From Ichthyophonus hoferi (Eukaryota > Opisthokonta > Ichthyosporea > Ichthyophonida > Ichthyophonidae), in contig NAOQ01000159.1 in the NCBI GenBank assembly GCA_002751075.1, positions 65,662 to 129,661 on the forward strand: DNA of 64,000 nt, written 5' to 3'. The translations under genes and the position numbers were made by a program. Numbering within the stretch: the first letter of the stretch is position 1; every line of letters starts with the position of its first letter. This document shows, piece after piece, positions 40,201-54,000 of the stretch. Under the pieces are notes generated by a model. The model ran no database searches. It saw only the letters and a list, made by a program, of their open reading frames with translations, and was not told the DNA's origin.

Positions 40201-42047
40201 AAATGAACCTCTGTTGGCATTCACATTAGAATTCTATAAGCAACAGTCTCCCATAACATTCAAGGCCTCAGCATGATCTACATAATTCCATCGGTCAGTG
40301 TGAATCCTGCTAAAGCAAATTGCATCTTCACGTATATATATATTCGATAAAACAATAAGTTCTTCATTCGTAACAAGAACGAATTTTTATCTCTCTACTC
40401 AGTTAAAAAAAATTCCGAAGTTAATTACTCACCATCTCCCTACCAAGTAGCCTTCGATTGGAGTACTTTGGATAGCTGCATAGCCGATGTAATATTTAAG
40501 GGTTTTAGGATTACAACTACTGTATGTATAATACCGATAAGAACCATTTGTATATTCTGCGAGCTTACTGCATACAAAGGTGGTAATCCAGACCAACCCT
40601 GACCTTTCCCATTTAAAAACTCGGTTATCTAGGTTATATTAGTGGAATGTTTGCAACCTTGACGTTTTATTTATTACTTACACGCGAGTTAGTTCCATAT
40701 ATATCATTATGGTTAAATTTCATACATAACTGTGCAAGCCACTAAATACCATATTTTGGCTAGATATTGTTACAATTTTCTTGCTGAATATATTTTAAGT
40801 TAAACTTTCTATGAGTGGAAGAGGCACTACAAATTGATACTATAGAAGCAAGACAAGCCTTTGCACTATAATACTAGATATTGTATACTCTGATAGATTT
40901 TAATGAAGCAGTTGGGTTCCCTTTGTCCATACCAGTTCTAAGTCGGTTGTTGTTAATTGCTAGCCAAACGTCCACTGACTGCTGAATCTCTCCACAAGCC
41001 AGTCCATTCCAGGCCAGTCCAACCGCTTCAAAACTCAGCCCAACTAGCCTAACCTTTAGAGTCAATCCTTTCCCCGAAGTTACGGATCTAATTTTCCAAC
41101 TTTCTTTACCTACATTGTTCTATTAAGTAGAGGCTGTTCACCTTGGCTTTTCATGGGACGTCAAGAACGCAGCGGACAGTCCAAGAAGTAAACTGCTTTG
41201 CCTAGCATAAAACCCCTAATAAAATAGAAACAACATTTTAATGGGCGTGAGGGCCTAGTGATTAATATGCTCAATAGGCTAAGAGGGTACCACTGGCTGC
41301 ATGTCCCAGGGGGGCGGTGCGGTCAAAGGTGGACCCATTGTATAGACATCTTGCCGAGAAAATAATCGCTTTAAACCCTCATCCTGTACATGTGGATGAA
41401 TGTCAATATATATAAGCTATATTGCAACTGCATTTGGAGGGTTTTTAAGGCTAGTCGAGTAACAACGAGTTATCCGTGGCAGGGTATAAGGGGGAGCCTA
41501 CATACATGTCAGTACACACTAAACCATATATTTTAACAGATTCTTCAGGCACATGTACCTATAAACCAGATGTTGTAGTATCATTTCTTTTAGAATAACA
41601 CAGTAACTATTTTTACACCAACTGATTGATATACTTTCATAGAAGTCATTTTAAGCTCGCATACAGAGAATAATATACCAAGGTATATTTCCCTTGTATC
41701 CTAACGCAAAGACAGCGAGAAAGATTACCTATTAGGCTGATAGATGAATAAAATAATATATTAAATGTGTACTTAAAAAGCATGAAGCATGATAACAAAA
41801 CAGTGCTAAGTGTATTGACATGAAGGAAAGTCACAAAATAGAAAAGGAATGCACATGGATATTACGGGAATTAATCCAATTCTTGCTAAACCGATGCCTA
41901 CATTATTAGACGTGTAAATGCATGTTTTTATACTAAAGAGCTGCGTGTAAGAGTGAATTTATGTTTACATATATGGGTACATGCATATGGTATATATGTG
42001 TATGAGGGGATAGGGAAGGGCTGGAAAGAGAAATAGTAATGTCTCAC
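37229..42047. other. 4.8 kb without a recognised gene
   Basis: This lies between the GTPase/C1 gene and the last kinase exon found. Missing C-terminal exons of the kinase should be in its right part (below 42047), but none could be assigned. A charged open frame at 39402-39620 (plus) has no context. A tRNA-like promoter box lies near 41240. Confidence 0.4.
41238..41345 (+). mobile_element. possible tRNA-derived SINE head (degenerate)
   Basis: The stretch beginning GGGCGTGAGGGCCTAGTGAT carries an A-box-like GGCCTAGTGATTAA about 10 bp from its start, the layout of a tRNA-derived SINE head. Downstream GGTCAAAGGTGG could be a decayed B box. It is markedly more G+C-rich than its surroundings. No second copy, poly(A) tail or target-site duplication was identified in this window, so the call is tentative. 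Confidence 0.3.
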
Positions 42048-45000
42048 CGCCAACCAACAATGGGCCAAGGCCTGCCTGACATTCATTCGTCGGCTCGGGT
42101 TGTTACATATGAGCATTCTCACTAGATGCTTTGCTATAGCCAAGAGGAGAGGTAAAGGTAAGTGTAAATTGTATCGTAATACTTGCATCATACATTATGA
42201 TTAATACTACTCCCACTAGTAGGGTATGTTAGTCTGAATATTTTCTAGTATATCTACATGTATGTAAAGAGTGCTAATTAAGCATAATACATAGATAATC
42301 CTGGCCCAATTACAAGAGTTTATGAATCAATATGCATAATAATTCATGCCAACAAATGGCACTAACTAAACCAGTTACCTTATATATGCACATATATTAT
42401 ACTCCATGTAAAATCTCTGTTACTATTTATGGAAATATTATATTCGTCTTTTCATAATAATAAACCATCTATCTTTCTGTTTGTAACACCTGCATCTCTG
42501 TCTACTCTGCCTGGAGTCCTTCCAATAGAAATATACTTTATGCTAGTTCACTTCTCTCTATTTTAGTGTAACATAATATATCATAATATACGATACACTA
42601 CAACACAATAAAACACAACATAATATAATAAGTACAATGTAAGACAGTACAATACAATAGAATACAATAGAATACAAAAAATAATAAGATAGTAAACAAT
42701 TCGATACAACAACACCATGAGATATAATAAAATACATAAGATGCAATACAATACAATTCTATATATAATTTACATGTTAGTGCAAATAACGTGAGAAATG
42801 CTAATCATAAGAACGACAATAATACCATGTTCAGATATTTTCGACCACGTTTGTCCTTCAAAGTTCACCAGTGGACCATTATCATCCATTGATTGGACAC
42901 TTTGATGATCAAAGGGTAATGTGCCTGATAACCTGTGTATACAGAAAGGTAAGTAAGCAAGATAACAAGTACGAAGGTAAGATAGTGAAATAGTTAACAA
43001 AACATACCAAGTATGTATGTAGATAGAAACGTATACAGTATACAGGCAAACAAGCAAGTAATTTTTAGCGCACATGATCACAGGAGTACATAGACATATG
43101 AGCATACCACCAAGGGATGCAGATATAACTAGACATAGATATACAGTCAAATAAAAAGAGTATATATGAGACATACATGAAGTATAAGATCACTCCCAAG
43201 GACCACATATCCACGCCCATGTCGTAGCCTCTTTGTCCTTGAAGCAGCACTTCGGGAGCTACATAGGGTTCAATCAGAAGATTAAATCCTTGATTTTTTT
43301 TTTTTTTTTGAAAAATTAACACAACTGTCACTCTGATCAATATCAATCTATACAATATCTAACTGGTTTGATTATGCTTGATAAATTTAAACAAAGAATA
43401 AGCAATGGAAATATTGATTACATTTTAAAGAACAAAAGAAGGCACCATAGCAAACAGAATCATGTAAAACAATTGGTGGGTAGGAGGGCTAATCAGATTA
43501 AAAGTTTAAACACACACACCAGATGATAAATATAATAATAAAATTTAGAGATTGTGACTGGAAGGCAGTCACGTACCTAAATACGCCGGGGTTCCAACCT
43601 TGGTTGTCATCGTCAGTGACGTTGTCATCTGTGTTTCCGTATGTTATGTTTTATTCAATTGTCCAATCCAATCTAGTTTTATGGTTAAATCCATTAGCTT
43701 TCCACCCCTCAATCATAATCACACCTCGGTCAGAACACAGCGAGTCATCTACCCTTCCTATCATAACCAAATGTATGTTTCTATCATATCATGTCTGTTC
43801 TATTATGAACTTTATCCATACCTCTCTACCTAATACCATATACTTTTCTTATACTAAGGTTATAAAGTAGTCATTAAGTCACTATTGCCTTTCGTAAATT
43901 ATTTTTAAAAAAGATTCACAAATGCATTTCAATACAGTGTGCTTTAAAAAGGGGAACGAAGCCTCTCTAATGCCTTCATCGGGATATTACCACTCATAAA
44001 ACAATATAATTTTAACGTGCTCCTTTGGTGGAATAGGATAAATCTGTTATGGAACAATAAAGATATTATCTATGATATGAGTATCACAAAAGTCGTAACT
44101 ATAGTTAAAATGCAAAGAAAAACATAAAACAATTAAGCAATTAAACATTAACACGTCAATTTAAAATCATATAAAATACAGTAGAGTAAAGCATATTATT
44201 GTTGGCATCATTGATGCGTTATTGTTCCCCTCAATGTTTTTAGTGTTATTTTGTTAATGCTATTGATATTATTGCTGTTATTATCTTTGCTATATTAATA
44301 TTATTATCATTGTTCTTGTGGTTGGAATCGCTATTGTTATTGTTGTTATTGTTGTTATTGTTGTTATTGTTATTGTTCGACTTCGATTCATCTCTTTACT
44401 GCAATCATAATGAGAATTATATCGACCAATGATAATATACAACCTCAAGCCTAATTATGGCCAACCTACGGTAGCGAATCCAAAATCAGCAATTTTTGTA
44501 TGAACCGGCTGAAGGGGGTCTGGCTCAGTATCAGCGGAAGTTTTTGATCTTCGAAGTAAGATATTTTCTGGCTGAAAGGGAAAGAAATGGATTTATATAA
44601 GAGAATTGCAGAAAGAATATAGATATACAAGTTGACATGATAATAAAACAATATGTATACTTTTACATGAAAAAATAATAATAACAAAAGGACAATACCG
44701 TGCAGATGAGAGTGACAAACATTCGACAACGCAGTGAAATAGAAAGTGAAATAACAAGTGATCGGAAAGAAGGGGAGGAGGCGGGAGAAGAGACCTATCA
44801 AAGAAAAATCAATAATTATTTTGTGAGCCAGCGAAAAAGGAAATAGAAAAGACAGATCTACAGTATAGATCAAGAGCCACATAATTATTAACTAATTACT
44901 TAATTATGTAGATTCATGCTTTAAAGTGAATGATTTATGCAACCACGTTAGCTAATATTTGTATCTATGAATATCACTAAGCAGAGGGTGAAAGGTAAAA

Positions 45001-48000
45001 GAAAAAAAGGGAAGTGAGTAGATACTTTAATAAAACATTAAATGGACCAGGTCTGTACATGCTGCAAGTAAATTAGATATGGATTGGGTTGGTTATTGAA
45101 GATCATATAAACCAAATACGATAAAACTTTCATATCATACCAGGTTCTGTTATATGCATGCACACATGACGTCAGAGCTAACGACGTACACGGTGGAATA
45201 CACATACCACATGATGATAAATGATAATCGCTCCAATATATAATAAACATTATCGTCATTATACAATATATAATACCTTGAGATCCCTGTGGACTATACG
45301 ATGTGCATGCAGATACTCGACAGCTTGTAGCAATTGGTAGAAAATCAGCTTGGCCTACCAATTATGAGCATGGCATTTATCTGTCAATATTAACGATAGG
45401 TACCTAACACTTTGTTGCTATGATTGCCTGGCTGCGATGGGGTATTGCACTACTATTATACTATTATAACTATTGCTTATTGTAGCAACTAATATCATCC
45501 TATAATAAATGATAGCTTATTATTGGTCAGAAGGGGGGGAGGAGGCAGGTGGAGGCAAGAGGTGGTGTAAATCGTTAAGGCAAAAAGATATAGTACTTTA
45601 TTACATAGCTAGAATACGGAACACATAGATAGTACAAGGTATCCGTATTGTAATGCCATAAATGTACAACATCAAAGAGATAACCGTGCAATGCTACATA
45701 AATATCGAGTGAATAGGCGTACAGACAGAAGGGTGATAAGCCAATGAATTGGCACAACTTTTCCTTTAACGGAATGGTAGAGAAAAAACTATTCAATGAA
45801 TTAAAATTATGAAAAGGAAAACAAGGAATAACAGGATGAAAAAAGATATAGGCAATGGGACTAACCAATAAAGAAGGAATATAAAATGATTAACCAATAT
45901 CGTACAATGATATAAATAGGTTAATATTAAAGGTAAAAGTGCAATTATGTGTAGATCCCAAGGTATCAGAGAGAGGAAAGGACAGTGCGTATGATTGGTT
46001 ACAAAGAGTGCAGAATAAATAGGATTGACCACTTGATTATAGATCATAATTGGATTATGTACACGTTAAGAATTAGTAGGTCAATCAACAAGAATAAAGA
46101 AGGTTGTCGTACATCCCAATCTACCAATCCACATACCTCCTTTTCAAACACCAGTCCATGCTTCTTGTTAGTTATATAGTCTAATAGGTCTCCACCATCC
46201 ACCAGTTCCATTACTGTTTTATTGTCTCGGTTACAAACAATCCTATATGTCTTTAGACAAAAGAGAAGTGGGCGTGATAGTCAAGAGGTAGAGAGATTAT
46301 GTAGTATAGATTGCATTCATATGCATACCTGCATACATACTATACTCTACTATAACCTACTATATCCGACTATAACCTACTGTATCCTACTATAACCTAC
46401 TTTAACATACTATAACCTATTATATCCTACTATATCCTATATCCTATTATATCCCACTGTATCCTACTATATCCTATTATATCCTACTATATCCTATTAT
46501 ATCCTACTATATCCTATTATATTCTACTATATCTTATTATATCCTACTATATCCTATTATATTCTACTCAATCCTATTATATCCTATTATATTCTACTAA
46601 ATCCTACTATATCCTATTACATCCTACTATATACTGTTATAGTCTATTATATCCTACTATATCCTATTATAACCTACTATAACTTATTATCATATATACA
46701 TGCATATATGCATCCGTATCTTTGTATTTTTCTATAATGATATAATATACCAAGTCAAACAATACAACTTCTACCATCTCATATTTCTCTTTCTCTCTAT
46801 TCCATATATATACTTCTGGTTAAGCATTAGTCAATAGTAAAAAAATATTAAAATATTGACTAAGTAATAGTAATATATACATTGTTGGAATATTATAGAA
46901 GTAAGGTTTTTCTTGTTGTTGAAATATATACAGCTCAGTATGCGTTAAAAGACATAGATAGGCCATTATTTTAATATGGGCATTCAGTTGGCCTAAGATA
47001 TAATCTATATACAAACTTTTCCCCATATTTCTTACTACCAGCCAATCACAGGGCAAAAAACTACAACTCACCTATTAGTAATTGGTCATCGGTTTCATAA
47101 CAATCGCGTATGCTGACAATCCCCGGCTGTAACCCTACCAGATTAGTCTATCCAATGGCTATCGTGCTATATGCTATAATTTTATTTGGGTAAAGTAAGC
47201 CACTCACATGACAGCATTATTTAAAGAGAGCCACTTACATGAGTGCATTGTTTAAGGACAGCCACCTCCTGTTGCAGTGCGTCTAAGACTTTCTGCCTCA
47301 TTAACAGTCTGTGTGATAACAGATAGCCAGTCAAAGTCTAGACAGGGTAGGCCAGTGTCACACTTACTATATACTTTTCCTCTACTGATCTATTTCTGTG
47401 TATATACTCTACATAACTCCCTTGGTATCCAACTGGAAAACGTCTACATATATATATATATATATATATATAGACAATAACCTTCTTTTGTTGACAATTT
47501 TAACAGCCCATTTCCGGCCATCCTTTCTTGAAACACAGGCCTGCACCACACCAAACTGGCCCCTGATAATATATGTATCCCATCCATGTCAGTGTGGGTG
47601 AATCATGTTGTAAAGTGTCTGTACATAGCGTTATCTTATAGATAGGCATACGCGGTTTCATCTGACAGAAACGGAGTTCCATATGTATATCAGCATAATA
47701 GTTGAAACAGAAAGAATAAATGATTAAGAGAAAGAAAGGAAGTGAGAGAAAGAGAGAGAGTATTGACGCTATGATGGTACCCATTGGCTGAATACTAGGA
47801 ATCACCAAAGACTATTGGTTGCACGTATATTTTATAAATAGATTATCACGGGGACCAATGTAGAATAAGATATAGCAAGCATTAAATGGTGTTAAATAAA
47901 AGAATATTATAGATAGGATAGGATAAAAAGAAAGCCTATTATAGGACAGTATAAATAGATATATACGCATGGAGACATAGTAATAATTATAGAGCAGACG

Positions 48001-51000
48001 GTCAAATGATTAAGGGTTATGTTGCACTCTAAGGTGCACGTGGTATTCCCGCGTGGTATGCAAATAGGGCCTACTCTAGCATACTTACGCTCCTAGTAAG
48101 TCAAACACATCGTAGTCGGCTTCGAAGCCACCACTGCTAAAATTATCCATTGAGGGTGTACTGAGAGTCTGTGAAAATATGTTAAGTATATCACTAACCT
48201 GGGTACATATGTCAAAGCTAATGCTGTATGTCATGAGCAAGAGAGAGATATACATATATATATATGTAAGGTTAATACGTTACCATATATGTACTAGTAG
48301 CAATACCATATATAGACCCTTTCTGGTAACTTAATGCATATTAACCCTTGTATTATATTATATATCCTCATAACAGCAGTTCATTCCTTCTAGAAAACTA
48401 TAGTAGTTGTAGGTAATAAAGAGGGTATCAAATAGAAGTCACGGTATTGCACATAAGCCAAATAGTATAGCAGTATAATAGTAGTATAGTATAACAGTAT
48501 AACAGTAGTATAATAGTATAACAGTATAACAGTATAACAGTAGCATAATAGTATAATAGTATAACAGTATAACAGTAGCATAATAGTATAACAGTATAAC
48601 AGTAGTATAATAGTATAACAGTATAACAGTAGTATAATAGTATAATAGTATAACAGTAGTTTAATAGTGTAATAGTGTAATAGTATAACAGTAGTATAAT
48701 AGTATAACAGTATAACAGTAGTATAATAGTATAACAGTATAACAGTAGTATAATAGTATAATAGTATAAGAGTAGTATAATAGCATAATAGTATAATAAT
48801 ATAATAGTATAATAATATAATAGTATAATAATATAACACTACAACAGTAAAACAATATTAGTATAATAGTAAAACAATATAATAGTATAATAATATAATA
48901 ATACAACCGTAAAACAATATAATAGCATAATAATACAACAGTAAAACAATATAATAATATAATAGTATAACAGTAAAGCAATACAATAGTATAATAGTAT
49001 AACAGTAAAACAATATAATAGTATAATAGTATAACAGTAAAACAATATAATAGTATAATAGTATAATAATACAACAGTAAAACAATATAATAATATAATA
49101 GTATAACAGTAAAACGATATAATAGTATAATAGTATAACAGTAAAACAATATAAGAGTATAATAGTATAACAGTAAAACGATATAATAGTATCATAGTAT
49201 AATAGTAAAACAATATAATAGTATAATGCATGTGTACATTCCCACCTACCCTTTGGCTTGGCTTGCGTGGAATGCCAGGATCATCCGACTGTTGGGAATC
49301 TCCCACTATGCAATCCTTAATTAAATGAACACATTGTGAATGGCAGTTTATTTTGCACCCTGTATACATTCGATATGATATAGGGTAGGGTATAGGTAAG
49401 TATTTACCCACACACCCATTGCACTAATATCAGGTATATTATATTGTATAAACATAACCATTGGGCCTGCATGATAGTCAGAATGTCAGTCCAGTCCAGC
49501 AATATAATCTGAATGTTATTATTCAAGCACTTCACGTACATATAACATATCATTCAAATGCACATCGTCCCGCCGCTACATTTTTTCTTTTATTTTTGCT
49601 AAAATTTATTTTTATTGTATATATTTCAAGTGATTTTGTGACCCATAAAACGATCTCTTTAAATTTTAAGTTGAACTTCAAAATTTTGAAATCGTTACGG
49701 TCAAACTATAATCCAAAATCTACGCCGTGCTTTACACCTTTCTACTAATACCATTATATATATACCTAATGATTCCATCTCTCTCTCCAGATCCTCTTAC
49801 ACTATTCGTCTAATAACATGCATAACATCCCCACCACCTCCCCTTTCCCATTAGCTTACACATCACCTACTTTTACAATGGTAAGCCATCTTTTTCTTGA
49901 TAGGGGCCCACATAAACTCGTCACAGCAACCACAGAACGAGGGGGTACAAATGCTAGTTATTCTGTTTAAGTAGTATAGGGTTACGTATATTAATAACCT
50001 AATGACCATATATGTGGGCTATTTACATGCATGTTTGTCTGTGTCACTGATTATTACTGTACCCTTAGACGGGGCTAAAGTTTTATAACCAATAACTTTT
50101 TATATAGCCTATAACTTTCTAACTTTATAACCTATATATTTGCCTGGCAGATTTACTTTATTTTGTTATTGTCCGAAATCTGTAGCACTAAGTTATGTAC
50201 TGTGTAGTACACCTCTAAATAAATATACTTCCACCAGTGGATTTATACACATATATCTATCTCAATAAGTACCGATACAAGTGCAACAGGTAACCTCCAT
50301 TCTATCCAATCATAAACCGCTGACCACGAACAACGTTACTGTAAATAAATATAATACACCGCATGTATATCAACCAATGTATAATATAAAATGCAACCCA
50401 CTTACACAAAGAGGTGACCATTACTATAAAAAGGCTCACTTTGCAGCTTCTTTTCAGATACGAAATCCTTTTTTTGACGGGTTGCACATATTAAACCGGA
50501 GGAGCCCTGCGATTGGACCCATAAAAGAGGGTAAATAAAAAGGGCTCATCTATATATAATTTTGAATCAAATGATAAAATAAAATGAGATATTATAGATG
50601 GGATTTCACATATGGTAAGTAAGGTATCCCGTGCTTCTTTAGATAGAATGAACATAAAGGGAATAGTGACAGTATTAGGTAAGCAAAGGTATATACCTCC
50701 AAAAGAATAATATCTCAGAGAGAAAATATAGATAAGGTATTATGATGAAACTAGAAAATGTCAGTGCAGGTTTAGAAAATGTCATAGTGATTATAGCAAT
50801 ATTAATATGGTATACATGTACTAATGACTATTACTATATATGGACTAATAATTATTACTATATATGACTAATAACTGTTGCTATACATGTATTAATAACT
50901 ATTACTATATAATGTACTAATGGCTATCACTGCATATATACTAATAACTATTATGATAAATAGACCAATAACTACTACTATATATGTAATAATAGCTATT

Positions 51001-54000
51001 ACTATATATGTACCAATAGTTATTTATAGTCACTTACAACGTCGGAAGAATCGGATTTCTTCCACTCTGAATGCATTAGTTAGGTTAGTAAAGTATGCGA
51101 TATATAGATATACATATGTATGTGTATGTGTGTATGTGCATTTCGTACGGTCCTAACTACATGCAGGGTGCGTGTATGTATGTATGTATGTATGTAGTTT
51201 ACATGGTATATTAGACGGCTTCGATTGATAAGATATTGGACACACAACTATACGTTTATATGATTATATACTTACATATGAAGGTATAAGTAAATGTGCT
51301 CAGATTTATATTTTATATAAGGTACCGGGTTTATGACTATATAGATGTATAAGTAAGTGTGAGAATAATATATACATATAGGAGCAAGAAAAAAAAATAC
51401 AGAGAAAGAAATGAGTAAGAAAAAAAAGCTATATATATATAGAGGGATATACGTAGAAGCAAAATCCAAATAGATTAAGGGTGAAAAGTATAAACGAAAG
51501 ACAGATAGGTACATATATATACAGGTAGGTATACTAACCCTCCATGGTGCTTTTACAAGGTGACCCCTCTGGGACGTTGCCCTTCACCTGGTAAATAGAC
51601 ATAGAAATAATAGTCTTATGAATGTCGACCAGTATAATAGTAAGATAGTATACTAGTAGGATAGGATAGTATAATAGTAGGATAGTATACTAGTAGGATA
51701 GGATAGTATAATAGTAGGATAGGATAGTATAATAGTAGGATAGGACAGCATAATAGTAGGATAGTATAATAGTAGGATATGATAGTATAATAGTAGGATA
51801 GTATAATAGTAGGATATGATAGTATAATAGTAGGATAGTATAGTATAATAGTAGGATAGTATAGTATAATAGTAGAATAGGGTAGTATAATAGTAGGATA
51901 GTATAGTATAATAGTAGGATAGTATAGTATAATAGTAGGATAGTATAGTCTAATAGTAGGATAGTATAGTATAATAATATAATAGTATAATAGTTTAATA
52001 TTGTAATAGTAAGATAGTATATAGTATAGTAGTATAATAGTTTAATAATGTAATAGTATAATAGCATAATAGTATACTAGTATAATAATATAATAGTATA
52101 ATAATATAATAGTATGATAATATAATATAATATAATAATATAATAGTTTAATAGTACAATAATATAATAGTATGTATGTACAATAATATTATAGTAAGTA
52201 TGTATTGCATATATATATAGAGTTATACATGCATAAATTGCTTAATAAGTGAAGGCCTCTGATTACATAATGTTGGTATGCCAAAATTACACGTATCATT
52301 GTGTCAAAATAAATAAATATAAAACTCTAAGCACCAATAGACATTATAGTATAAATTTTAAGAGAGAAGTATAAATGATATTATAAAATTACCTCACAAC
52401 GACAGGTAACCAATAGTTGGCAACGGATATGTGCACTAAATTCACAGTCTAGAATAGGTAAAAATAGTTAGACAATGCTCTATGTGTATATACCATGTTC
52501 TCATATACATTATTCACGCACCTTTACCAAGGCGTAGACGATATATTAGTATATACATTTATAATTGGATGTCATTAAAGAATTATAGGGCCTATTTTGT
52601 ATTTGATAATAAATCTTGATAGGTTAGGGTAAATAAGGAAATATATGTTGTATGTATGATAATATGAATGGTAGTATGAATGGTAGTATGTATGATAATA
52701 TGTATGGTAGTATGATAGTATATATTATAGATGATAATATGATAGTATGATAGTATAATAGTATAATAGTATAATATTATATATAATAATATGTATGATA
52801 ATATAATAATATGATATTATAATAGTATAATAGTATAATAATTTACATAATACAGTGCTATCAGTGTAGGCAGATAGTCATATCCAAACATTGGCTTGTA
52901 CTCCTTTCAACCATGGTAACCATGGTACCCACCTATACATTTGGTACCATTAAGGCCCACTGTATTTATAATAAACTCGTTGCAGTGGTCACAGTAATGT
53001 GGATAGTTAAAGTGGATTGGACGGAAACTGTGCTTGGCGCTAGAGAGAATAGATATAATACGCTGTTAGGGAGAAGACACGACAACTGACACACATGATA
53101 ATTAGCCAGTTACAACACTTATGTACATGCCAAGTCTTGTATGTATATGCGTTTTGTGTTTTTTTTAAACCTATATGTAGTTCTGTTTGTCTATGGGATA
53201 TTGGTTCAATTAAAATTAATATATATATACTTAACCAATAGTATATATGTATGCGTTTTGGTGAAATTAAAATTTAGTTTATATTTTAATATAGCCAATA
53301 ATATACATATATGTTTGTGTAATTATAACCGGGGATAGAGATATTGTTTATTAAGACCAATAACCTATATGTGGTTGTACAGTTTTTATTTCAATCTTAT
53401 TTTAATATTTTAATATAACCAGAAAATGCACCGATATCCTCCATACCCGTCTCCACCAATCACCTACCTGGACGATCCCATCCTAACAACAGGGGCCTTC
53501 TCAGAGAGGTTAGGGGTAGGGCCAAAGAAGTCACAGAAACTCACTGCACCAACATTATCATTGGCTGGATTCGTAGACTGATAATGCAGGTGGGTGAAGG
53601 ACAAAGTTAAAATATGACCAATCAAAGGTAGAATAGGTAGGCGAAACAGAGGATAATGGCGGGGAAAATCCTCAATCCCTCTCTTGCATATTCAATAATA
53701 AGCGCCTTTCTCATGCACCTCACATATAGCCATATATGTTTTTCGTGTTTGACTTTCCATCAGTCATTCCCACCTATCAAATTCCTAATAAGAAAGGAAC
53801 TTATCATTGCAATCTAACTACAGTAAAAGATAATAAAGAGATAGACAGGGAGAGCAAAGGAGATAATAGCATAGCTATAAACCTAACGATAAGACATTAA
53901 GGCCACATACACCTCCATACATACATATCCATATACATATACCTACAAATTCAACAACCATTAAACTAGTCAGAACAATATCTTTACCTCTTCTAGAATT

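Noticed and set aside
40874-41065. 63-codon minus-strand frame
   Set aside because: Built from locally repetitive CCAGTCCA/CCAACC words; no splice structure, and not compatible with being the kinase C-terminus.
48390-49411. Long minus-strand open frames of tyrosine, isoleucine and leucine strings
   Set aside because: They come from the TATAACAGT-type satellite in a kinase intron; the true exon at 49250-49359 only overlaps one edge.
51690-52067. 125-codon open frame rich in LLYYTI repeats
   Set aside because: A translation of the AGTAGGATAGTATAAT satellite, with no splice or start context.
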